Notes under the pieces: generated by a model
The model's database searches: none
What the model was told of the DNA's origin: nothing
What the model saw: the letters and a program-made list of their open reading frames with translations, nothing else
Program-made: the position numbers and the translations under genes
Part shown: positions 54,786 through 62,810 of the stretch, piece by piece
Layout: each line of letters starts with the position of its first letter
Numbering within the stretch: position 1 is the first letter of the stretch
From: Sphingobacterium sp. SGG-5
Lineage (GTDB): Bacteria; Bacteroidota; Bacteroidia; Sphingobacteriales; Sphingobacteriaceae
Assembly (NCBI RefSeq): GCF_011043525.1
Contig: NZ_JAAKGO010000002.1
Coordinates: forward strand, 372,001 to 436,000
Direction: 5' to 3'
Length of the DNA stretch: 64,000 nt

Positions 54786-56963
54786 TCACGGCAAACTGAA
54801 AGCGATGTACTTACTGCCCGAGCGCATGCCCAGCTTGCCCCCGCCTGCCGCGATCACCACATACTGCTTCCCATCTATCGTATAGACCGCAGGGGAGGCA
54901 AAGCCCGCTGCCGGCAGCTTATGCTCCCACAGTACCTCCCCCGTACGCTTGTCAAAGGCACGGATCTTCTCGTCCTGCGTGCCCGCGATGAATACCAGAC
55001 CGCTCCTTGTCACAACAGGACCGCCGTATACCTCCGTACCCGTATCCTCATCCATACCCAGCTCTTCGAAATTGCCCAGCGGAACCTTCCACAGCAGCCT
55101 CCCGCTGTTCAGGTCGACCGCATTCAGCGTGCCCCACGGAGGTTTAATACCCGGGTAGCCGTCCCGGTCAAGGAAACGCCTGTAGCCGTTCAGTATATAT
55201 TCCGGTACCGAATCCCGGTGTACGGCAGCGGGTTCTCCCGCTGACCGTACCGGCGCGGCCTCCTTGTCCTCCAGTTCCAGCAGGTAGGCCAGCAATGCTT
55301 CCAGATCCGTATCAGTGAGCACCCCTTTGAAGGCAGGCATCATGTTCCGCCCGTTCCTGATCACCTGTCTGGCCTGTTGTTCCGTAAACCGCGCTTTCAG
55401 GCCCTGCAGCGACGGGAAAGCAGGAGGGATGCCCTCCCTGTTGCTCCCGTGGCACGAAGCGCAGCGCTGCCGGTAGATCTCGGCACCCTGACCTTTAAGC
55501 GTGGTCGCGCTGCTTGCCTGTAGCGCAGGGTTCGGTATCATCTGCAGACGCCAGGGAAGCTCTGTGCTGCCCACGTATAGGACCCCGCTTTCGGGGTCTA
55601 CCGCGGCCCCGCTCCACTGGCCCCCGCCGTCGAAGCCCGGGAAAAGCCACGACCCCTGAAGGCTTGGCGGGGCGAACTCTCCTTCGTTCCGGTAAAGGCG
55701 GTATTCCTCCAGCAGCTCCCGGTGGATCTCCGGCGTACGGTCGCTCAGATCCTCCGGGCCGAAGCGCTGACGCGAGAACGGCTCCGGAAGCACAGGAACG
55801 GGCTGCACGGGCCACGCCTCCTCCCCCGGAAGGTCAGAGGCCGGTACACGGACTTCTTCGATGGGAAACACGGGTTCTCCCGTCTCCCGGTCGAACACAA
55901 AGATATGCCCCGACTTGGTGATCTGTGCCACCGCATCCACCCGCCTGCCGTCCATGTGCAGGGTGACAAGGTTCGGGTAGGCAGGAAGGTCCCGGTCCCA
56001 CAGGTCGTGCCGTACCGTCTGGTAGTGCCACAGGTAGCTGCCCGTACCGGCATCCAGCGCCAGCAGGCAGTTGGCAAACAGGTTGGAGCCCCGGCGGCGC
56101 TTCCCGTAGAAGTCCGGTGTTACCGAGCCCAGCGGGACATAAACGATCCCCCGTTCCTCGTCAAGGGCCATCCCCGCCCAGTTGTTCGCCCCGCCCACGC
56201 GCTGCCAGGCGTCACCGTCCGCCCAGGTATCGTAGCCTTTCTCTCCCGGGTGCGGAATGGTGTGGAATATCCATCGCCTATTGCCCGTATGCACATCAAA
56301 GGCACGGATATGCCCCGGGGCGGCATCCGCACCCTCGCTCACCCGCATCCCCGTGATCAGCAGGTCTTTGTATAATATCGGCGCAGCGTTCCCCGACATC
56401 CATGCGTTTTCGTAAGGCCCGTCCATCTGCTCCCGCAGGTCGATGTATCCCCCTTTGCCGAAGGCGGCTATTGCCGCTCCTGTACCCGTATCCACCGCAT
56501 ACAGCTTGGGACCCGTGGAGTAGAAGATACGTCCTTCTCCGCCCGAACCGTTCTCCCAGTAGGAAATGCCGCGGATGGAGCCACGCGAGGACGGATCCGG
56601 AGGAGTGAACACCCAGAGTTCCTCTCCCGTGGACGCATCGAGCGCAAAAAGACGCTGATCCGCCGAAACACCGTAAAGCACGCCCTCTACCATCAGCGGC
56701 GTGGTCGGGATCGTAGAGCCCTTGGCAAGGCTGTCCCCCGTGTCATATTCCCAGGCAACCTGCAGTTCCTGCACGTTGTCCAACGTGATATCACCGCCAC
56801 GAACGTAGCGCTGGCCCGGGTTGCCCCCAGTGGAAGTAAGCCATTCTTCGTTCCTTACCGGCGATGAGCAGCTGCACAGCAACACAGCAGCAAAAAACAG
56901 GGAACACAACCCCTTAGACAGTCCGTTCATAAAGCTGTTCTTTCCATATTGTCCGTTGTACAT
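54786..56963 (-). CDS. PQQ-dependent dehydrogenase with inserted cytochrome c domain
   Basis: 725 residues. The ATG at 56963 lies two bases after the GMC stop codon; MNGLSKGLCSLFF at 56930 would give a cleaner lipoprotein start (lipobox LLCSC). Beta-propeller blades typical of quinoprotein dehydrogenases (VEGVLYGVSADQRLFALDAS, GNNWAG-like AGMALDEE) fill residues 45-480; a single cytochrome c domain with CASCHG begins at residue 501 and ends near 565 with the axial-type methionine in NMMPAF; the last blades follow (GGPVVTRSGLVFIAGTQDEK). It would oxidise a sugar or pass electrons from the GMC enzyme to the respiratory chain. Unusually GC-rich. Confidence 0.9.
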   Translation of the reverse strand: MYNGQYGKNSFMNGLSKGLCSLFFAAVLLCSCSSPVRNEEWLTSTGGNPGQRYVRGGDITLDNVQELQVAWEYDTGDSLAKGSTIPTTPLMVEGVLYGVSADQRLFALDASTGEELWVFTPPDPSSRGSIRGISYWENGSGGEGRIFYSTGPKLYAVDTGTGAAIAAFGKGGYIDLREQMDGPYENAWMSGNAAPILYKDLLITGMRVSEGADAAPGHIRAFDVHTGNRRWIFHTIPHPGEKGYDTWADGDAWQRVGGANNWAGMALDEERGIVYVPLGSVTPDFYGKRRRGSNLFANCLLALDAGTGSYLWHYQTVRHDLWDRDLPAYPNLVTLHMDGRRVDAVAQITKSGHIFVFDRETGEPVFPIEEVRVPASDLPGEEAWPVQPVPVLPEPFSRQRFGPEDLSDRTPEIHRELLEEYRLYRNEGEFAPPSLQGSWLFPGFDGGGQWSGAAVDPESGVLYVGSTELPWRLQMIPNPALQASSATTLKGQGAEIYRQRCASCHGSNREGIPPAFPSLQGLKARFTEQQARQVIRNGRNMMPAFKGVLTDTDLEALLAYLLELEDKEAAPVRSAGEPAAVHRDSVPEYILNGYRRFLDRDGYPGIKPPWGTLNAVDLNSGRLLWKVPLGNFEELGMDEDTGTEVYGGPVVTRSGLVFIAGTQDEKIRAFDKRTGEVLWEHKLPAAGFASPAVYTIDGKQYVVIAAGGGKLGMRSGSKYIAFSLP

Positions 56964-56964
56964 A

Positions 56965-58680
56965 CTATAAATCCCCCCGCTTCAGCTCACGCACCGCATG
57001 GTCGACTGCCCGCGCCGTAAAAGCCATATAGGTAAGCGTGGGATTCTGCGTCGCCGTAGAGGTCATGCAGGCACCGTCGGTGACATAGACGTTTCTGCAC
57101 AGGTGCAGCTGGTTCCAGCTGTTCAGCAGCGATGTCTTCGGGTCATGGCCCATGCGTACACCGCCCATCTCGTGTACATCATTGCCCGGACGGCGCGGGG
57201 TATCCTTCGTCCTGATATTCGTGAAACCTGCTGCCTCGTACATGGCGGTCATCTGCTCATAGTAGTCCTGACGCCGCTGCCAGTCATCCTCGGCATAGTC
57301 TACGGAGATATGTAGGAGCGGCACGCCCCACTGGTCCCGCTTCTGGGCATCCAGCCAGACGCGGTTGCTCGCTTTCGGGATGGTCTCCGCCATCATGTGC
57401 GAATGTATACCCCAGTTGCCCAGTGTCGCATGCAGTAGCCCGTCCTTCAGCTCATGGCCCACGCCGTCCCGGCTGCGCCGCTCGTACCGGCCTGCGCCGA
57501 CGGCCGCTGCCCATCCCCGCAGGAAGCCGGTCTCCTGGCGGTGCACGTTCCGGAAATTGGGGATATAGCCGCCCCCAGCGGGGTTCCGCCCGTCAGTCCT
57601 GTACTGCAGCAGGCCGTCATACTGCGCCGTGATCTGGGCCGTATAATTATGGAACGCGACGTATTTCCCCAGCAGGCCGCTGTCGTTGCCCAGACCGTCC
57701 GGGAAGCGCCCGGACGTGGAGTTGAGCAGGATGAGGTTGGTGTTCAGCGCAGAGGCATTGACGAAGATGACCTTAGCGTAGAACTCCAGTTCCCCGCCAG
57801 TGTTTGCATCGATTACCCGGACACCGGTGGCCTTTCCGCTTTCCTGGTCGTACAGGATGGAGTGTACCACCGAAAACGGTCGCAGCGTGAGGTTGCCGGT
57901 CTTCAGGGCCCAGGGCAGCGTCGAGGAGTTGCTGCTGAAATATCCGCCGAACGGACACCCGCGCCGGCACAGCAGGCGGTTCTGGCACTGCACGCGCCCC
58001 TGCTGGAGGTGGACAGGCTGTGGCTGCGACAAATGGGCGCAACGCGCACTGATGATGTGCCTCCCGCTGAAATGCCGGTCCACCGACCTGCGGAAATGGT
58101 CTTCCACGGCATTGAGCGGATAGGCGGGAAGGAACTCCCCATCGGGCAGCGTAGCCAGGCCGTCACTGTTGCCGGCAATCCCGACGAAACGCTCCACGTA
58201 GCTGTACCAAGGCGCGATGTCCCGGTACCGGATGGGCCAGTCCACCGCAAAGCCGTCCCGTGCAGGTCCTTCAAAGTCGTGGTCGCTCCACCGCTGCGTC
58301 TGCCGGGCCCAGAGCAGGCTCTTCCCACCGACCTGATAGCCCCTTATCCAGTCGAATTCCTTGTCCTGGATATAGGGATGCTCGTCATCCTTTACGAAGA
58401 AATGTGCGGTATCCTCGCCGTAGGCGTAGCACCGGTTGGCGATCGGATTGACCTGCTTGTCCTCGTAGGTCATCTCGCCCCGGTGTTCCAGCTCGTAGGG
58501 ATAGAGGTTGGTCGTCGGATAGTCCTGTATGTGCTTCACGTCACGGCCCCGCTCCAGTACCAGGGTCTTCAGCCCTTTTTCCGCGAATTCCTTTGCTGCC
58601 CACCCGCCGCTGGCGCCGGAGCCGATGACAATGGCATCGAATGTCCGTTCTTTTATGCTGTCTATTGCTATGTTAGCCAT
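56965..58680 (-). CDS. GMC family oxidoreductase, putative glycoside 3-dehydrogenase large subunit
   Basis: 571 residues. FAD motif GSGASG at 20-25, then LVLERG; the C-terminal GMC block HEMGGVRMGHDPKTS and TQNPTLTYMAFTARAVDHAV. Paired with a gluconate 2-dehydrogenase subunit 3-type protein, as in glucoside 3-dehydrogenases and gluconate or 2-ketogluconate dehydrogenases. No signal peptide is visible; export would rely on the twin-arginine signal of the small subunit, as known for related pairs. GC-rich like its neighbours. Confidence 0.9.
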   Translation of the reverse strand: MANIAIDSIKERTFDAIVIGSGASGGWAAKEFAEKGLKTLVLERGRDVKHIQDYPTTNLYPYELEHRGEMTYEDKQVNPIANRCYAYGEDTAHFFVKDDEHPYIQDKEFDWIRGYQVGGKSLLWARQTQRWSDHDFEGPARDGFAVDWPIRYRDIAPWYSYVERFVGIAGNSDGLATLPDGEFLPAYPLNAVEDHFRRSVDRHFSGRHIISARCAHLSQPQPVHLQQGRVQCQNRLLCRRGCPFGGYFSSNSSTLPWALKTGNLTLRPFSVVHSILYDQESGKATGVRVIDANTGGELEFYAKVIFVNASALNTNLILLNSTSGRFPDGLGNDSGLLGKYVAFHNYTAQITAQYDGLLQYRTDGRNPAGGGYIPNFRNVHRQETGFLRGWAAAVGAGRYERRSRDGVGHELKDGLLHATLGNWGIHSHMMAETIPKASNRVWLDAQKRDQWGVPLLHISVDYAEDDWQRRQDYYEQMTAMYEAAGFTNIRTKDTPRRPGNDVHEMGGVRMGHDPKTSLLNSWNQLHLCRNVYVTDGACMTSTATQNPTLTYMAFTARAVDHAVRELKRGDL

Positions 58681-58721
58681 GTTTTGCCGTCTGTTGATCT
58701 TATGTTGTCTTTCATTGGTCT

Positions 58722-59270
58722 TTAACCGTGAGCCGGGGGTCTGTCTGCCGGGGCATAGCCGTCATAGCGGCCCGGCACGAGCTCGTATTTTATCAAGTTG
58801 GTCATCACGTACTGCGAGTTCAGATAGCCCTGTATGGTCCTGCTTTTTGTAACGGCGAAAAACTGTCTGATATCCGTCCCGCCGCTTTCTCCGATCCGTC
58901 TGAGCAGCGCGGTCCGCTTGTCCGGTGCCGCCTCCGCAAACGGTCTGCCGAGCTCTTTTTGCGACCATCCCGAAAATGCGGCAAGCCCATCGGTAAACAC
59001 CTGCTGCTCTGCCGGGCCGTGGCAGTCGTCAACCATCCTCAGCACGAAGAGATGCAGCAGCAGTTCCCTGCCGCCCGGTGTATCCGTGGCCGGGATCAGC
59101 GCCTCGACGAGTTCGGCAAGTAGCTGTTCGTCCGCTTCGCTGACGGACAGGTTGGTCAGCGCAATGCTCGCCCTGCCGGACTCCCGCATACAGCACGGAA
59201 GCATTAGCGAACCTCCAGCGATGTACAGCAACGTACGCACCGCAGACCGGCGATTCATATAAAATTTCAT
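58722..59270 (-). CDS. gluconate 2-dehydrogenase subunit 3 family protein
   Basis: 182 residues. The N-terminus (MNRRSAVRTLLYIAGGSLML, from residue 5) has a twin-arginine-type signal, with cysteines at LPCCM. EQLLAELVEALIPATDTPGG is the family signature and MTNLIKYELVPGRYDGY the usual C-terminal region. It is the small subunit and export partner of the GMC protein encoded 41 bases downstream. Confidence 0.9.
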   Translation of the reverse strand: MKFYMNRRSAVRTLLYIAGGSLMLPCCMRESGRASIALTNLSVSEADEQLLAELVEALIPATDTPGGRELLLHLFVLRMVDDCHGPAEQQVFTDGLAAFSGWSQKELGRPFAEAAPDKRTALLRRIGESGGTDIRQFFAVTKSRTIQGYLNSQYVMTNLIKYELVPGRYDGYAPADRPPAHG

Positions 59271-59310
59271 TCGTCCAAAATAAGTTGTTGATCTATAAAT
59301 CTGATTATTT

Positions 59311-61224
59311 TCACCTAACCTCTTTCTTCAAATCTGCAAGGGATATGTTCAGCATTCTACCGATACGCTTTCCGTCTCTGTAGGTCGTGACTCGCATGAT
59401 GACAGCATCTTTAGGAATTTCAATTGGTCCTGTGTATCTGGGATAGAAATTGTCCGGCTCAGAATAATCAAAGCTGAGATAAGCATCCAGGCCTTCTATT
59501 TCTGTTCTTAGGGAGACAAAGTACTTTTCGCCCGCTCTGGAAAGCGAAACAATAGGATCGTAGATGGCACGCGAATATTTTATTTCAGCGGCATCGAAGC
59601 GCTTGAAGAATTGCTGGGCTTTTTCGGAAAAATGTTTCCAGTCCTTATGTTCAGGTGGAGACCAAAGGTTTTCAGCCATGGCCAGTCCGCGTGGCCAGGT
59701 CATATATTCCAGCTGCCGGCTGTTGTATATCATCTCTGTCCATAGGTTGGCCTGTCCGCCCAGCACATAGCGGGCATCAGCATCGGCCGGAATAGGATCA
59801 AATTTATTGTAGGCGTCTACAAACCGTAATGTCATGGACAAGGGAAAGGGCAGGGGCGGATCGGTAGACCGGTCGCCCTGCATGAGGTTGTAGTAGGCTT
59901 CATTGCTTGTGGAGAAGACCACTTTATGTCCTTTGTTCGAGGCGCCGATACCGGCCTTACCTTTCCGCCAGCTCATGATAGCCGTTGTTTTGCTGACACC
60001 GCCCTCCAGGAGTTCGTCCCAGCCGATCATTTTTTTATCCAATCCGTGGACTATCTTCTCCACTCTTTTTTCAAAATAGGACTGCACCTCCGGAATGGAT
60101 TTTAAACCCTCTCTTTCCATCAGTGCCCTGATCTGATCGTTTTTCTCCCAAAAGTTGTGCGGCGCCTCATCACCCCCCACATGTATATATTCAAAAGGGA
60201 ACAAAGCCGCTATTTCAGCAAGCACCTTACCCATAAATTCATACACTTTTTCATTTGCCGGACAGAGCGTGTTGTCAATGGCAGCGATCGGCGGTGCGCC
60301 CTTGGACCAGTCCAAAAACCCCTGGCCGGCGTGCACGGTATATTTGTCGGCACCCTCCGTACAGGACAGCTCGGGATAAGCCACAATCGCGGCGGTGCTG
60401 TGTCCCGGTACGTCTATCTCGGGCAGGATATTGATAAAACGGTCTTTGGCGTAGCGGACCAGCTCTTTCATGTCCTCTTGCGTATAGAATCCACCGTAAT
60501 CCTTGGGTTCATCAGGTTCTGGCGTGGACATAAAATTGAAATTCCCCGTTTTGCCGACACGCCAGGCGCCCACTTCGGTCAACCGTGGATAACTTTTGAT
60601 CTCTACCCGCCAACCTTCGTCGTCCGTAAGGTGCAGGTGGAAGATGTTGTACTTAAAGCGGGACATGTTGTCGATGTACCTTTTGACCTCATCTACCGTG
60701 AAGAAGTGACGCGACACATCCAGCATCAGCCCCCGCCATCCCACACGTGGATAATCTGTGATCCTGACAAGTGGAATACGCCATTTAATGCCATCTAATG
60801 GTTCATTGCTTTCTATGTCCGCAGGAAATAATTGCAATAACGTCTGCACACCATAAAAAAGCCCGGCAGGTGTATTGGCCGATATGTTAACTTTGTCCTT
60901 CTCCACGGCCAGCGCATAGCCCTCTTCTCCGAGCTGCCCGTTTTCGGCGCTGTTCAGGGACAGCACGATATGTGCTTTTGCACTGTTCGTTTTGCTCACC
61001 GTATACCCCCAGGCCGTTGTAATCTTTGATCGGAGCAGATCAAAGGTGTGCCCCAAGTCTCCATCGGGTAAAGCAACCCCGATGTTTGCCGGGAGCTCAA
61101 AGCTGCCCGAAAGCTGCTGCATGGCCACCGGTTCGGGAATGATGGAAACGGGCTGTTGTGCATATACTGTTGTCGTGAGCAGTAGGCAAAACAAAATAAC
61201 TTTTATTTGTTTTTTATCAATCAT
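59311..61224 (-). CDS. glycoside hydrolase family 20 beta-N-acetylhexosaminidase
   Basis: 637 residues with a signal peptide (to about residue 22, TVYAQ). An alpha/beta GH20b domain precedes the TIM barrel (about 155-500), with the Asp-Glu catalytic pair in IHVGGDEAPHNFW, GLMLDVSRHFF, HLHLTDDEGWRVEIKSYP, EIDVPGHSTA and QANLWTEMI. It removes terminal N-acetylglucosamine or -galactosamine. Its start overlaps the end of the upstream GH5 gene by eight bases. Confidence 0.95.
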   Translation of the reverse strand: MIDKKQIKVILFCLLLTTTVYAQQPVSIIPEPVAMQQLSGSFELPANIGVALPDGDLGHTFDLLRSKITTAWGYTVSKTNSAKAHIVLSLNSAENGQLGEEGYALAVEKDKVNISANTPAGLFYGVQTLLQLFPADIESNEPLDGIKWRIPLVRITDYPRVGWRGLMLDVSRHFFTVDEVKRYIDNMSRFKYNIFHLHLTDDEGWRVEIKSYPRLTEVGAWRVGKTGNFNFMSTPEPDEPKDYGGFYTQEDMKELVRYAKDRFINILPEIDVPGHSTAAIVAYPELSCTEGADKYTVHAGQGFLDWSKGAPPIAAIDNTLCPANEKVYEFMGKVLAEIAALFPFEYIHVGGDEAPHNFWEKNDQIRALMEREGLKSIPEVQSYFEKRVEKIVHGLDKKMIGWDELLEGGVSKTTAIMSWRKGKAGIGASNKGHKVVFSTSNEAYYNLMQGDRSTDPPLPFPLSMTLRFVDAYNKFDPIPADADARYVLGGQANLWTEMIYNSRQLEYMTWPRGLAMAENLWSPPEHKDWKHFSEKAQQFFKRFDAAEIKYSRAIYDPIVSLSRAGEKYFVSLRTEIEGLDAYLSFDYSEPDNFYPRYTGPIEIPKDAVIMRVTTYRDGKRIGRMLNISLADLKKEVR

Positions 61225-62791
61225 AGAACTCTGTCATCTTAATATCTCCGATGGTCACTTTCTGTGTGTTAGGGCTGCCATTCGCTCCCAGTGAAAAAAG
61301 CAGTCCTCCATTCGAACTTGTGGTATCCGCCGTAAAAACCATATTATAAGTACCAAATCCGTTCGTATAAAACAAATGACCCTCCCCTCTGGTTGTGTTC
61401 TGTGGGGCTTCGAAACGCGCCTGTATTTTGTACCACAGAGTCGTGGCCGACGCCTTGAAGGAAACCGCATAACGCCTGCCCGCTACAATCGGCAATCCCC
61501 ATCGCAACAACTGGACATGCCACAGTTCATCTCCCGGATCGGTAATCGTGACCTCGATCTTATTGCCGGATTGGGCATCCATCGTAGCTGATGCGTTAGC
61601 GTGGGTCCATATACCCCAGCTATCACTATTCGTATCCGTAATATTACTCTGGTAAACGACGCTACTGTGAGCAGGTACATGTGCCGCAGGCATGGGATAA
61701 TTAGAATTGTATAGTGCGCCTATCAAGGACCAGTTATACTGTTGGGTATCCTGATTATAGATTCCCCACTTATAATGATAGTTGAAATAAGTCCAGCTGT
61801 ACCCATGCTGCGTAAAAAGTTTGGCCAGAAATTCGGTATATTTTACCCGATCTCCTGCTGCATCCGCATCTCGGGATGCTCCAAACTCCCCGATATGGAC
61901 AGGAATATTACGAAACATTGCATAGAGGTCTATATAATCCATCCAGCCTCTTATCACATTACGTTCAAAGTCCGTGTCATCCCAAACCGTTCCCGTATAT
62001 TGTGTCGCAGACTGGTGGGTAAACCAGAATGGGTAATACATGTGTATGGTCAGGATTGTATACGGATCGTTGTTCGGAAAATTCAAAAGTCGGAGTGCAT
62101 CCGGCCCACCTTGGTTGGCTACTCCTATCAATACACAGCGTTCCTGGCTATTGCCGCCCATACTACGGATGGCAGCAAGCCCATCTAATAAAAATGTATT
62201 CCACTTTGCCGGCGTCATATTCTGGTACGGTTCGTTAAGGATCTCGAACAGTAGACTGTCCGTAGAATAATCTCTGAAAGCCCAGGAAATATGTTCCCAT
62301 TGTGCCAGGAACATCGCTTTATTGGCGTCCGGGTTTGCCATCAGGGCATCGTGGTTGTGCATGTTCAGGATCACGCGCAGCCCTTTGCTCATTGCATAGT
62401 CTACCGTGGCCTTCACCTGTGACATGAACGCCCATTTAATTTGATAGGGTTGTGGTGGTGCTGTTGGATCCATGCGGTCGGGGCGCTCCCAGTTCACCGG
62501 CAGCCGGATATGATGGAAGCCGCGATCGACGATTTCGTCGATATAATGGCGGATCGTATCGGGGTCTGTGTTATACCACCCCACCTGACCTTCATAAGCA
62601 CCTCCGAGGTTAATGCCCAGTCCCAGCCGTTCATTCATTTCAGCCCCTGTCGGGAAAGTCGTCGTAACTGCAAATGTTTCGCTAACAGGGAGCATTTCAT
62701 CAACAGCAAACTTTTCGATGGCCTGTTCGCGCGAGCAGGAAGTGCCCTGTAAGAGCACTGCCGCCAGCATGATAATAATAATCGTTTTCAT
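61217..62791 (-). CDS. glycoside hydrolase family 5 lipoprotein with C-terminal carbohydrate-binding domain
   Basis: 524 residues; lipobox GTSC, Cys19. GH5 barrel (about 55-380) with the acid/base glutamate in FEILNEPYQN and the nucleophile in VHIGEFGAS; RLPVNWERP and MYYPFWFTH are family marks. The last 140 residues are a CBM4/9-like beta-sandwich (SNITDTNSDSWGIW, GRRYAVSFKA, VTIGDIKMTEFYD). Endo-glucanase or mannanase activities are both possible in GH5. Closely related in sequence to the next gene. Confidence 0.9.
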   Translation of the reverse strand: MKTIIIIMLAAVLLQGTSCSREQAIEKFAVDEMLPVSETFAVTTTFPTGAEMNERLGLGINLGGAYEGQVGWYNTDPDTIRHYIDEIVDRGFHHIRLPVNWERPDRMDPTAPPQPYQIKWAFMSQVKATVDYAMSKGLRVILNMHNHDALMANPDANKAMFLAQWEHISWAFRDYSTDSLLFEILNEPYQNMTPAKWNTFLLDGLAAIRSMGGNSQERCVLIGVANQGGPDALRLLNFPNNDPYTILTIHMYYPFWFTHQSATQYTGTVWDDTDFERNVIRGWMDYIDLYAMFRNIPVHIGEFGASRDADAAGDRVKYTEFLAKLFTQHGYSWTYFNYHYKWGIYNQDTQQYNWSLIGALYNSNYPMPAAHVPAHSSVVYQSNITDTNSDSWGIWTHANASATMDAQSGNKIEVTITDPGDELWHVQLLRWGLPIVAGRRYAVSFKASATTLWYKIQARFEAPQNTTRGEGHLFYTNGFGTYNMVFTADTTSSNGGLLFSLGANGSPNTQKVTIGDIKMTEFYD

Positions 62792-62810
62792 AGTATAAAT
62801 TATTTATTTC

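Noticed and set aside
57454..58725. Open frame of 423 codons on the plus strand antisense to the GMC gene
   Set aside because: It mirrors the GMC coding sequence; high GC depletes stop codons on the opposite strand. Its peptide is arginine/proline-rich with no recognisable domain.
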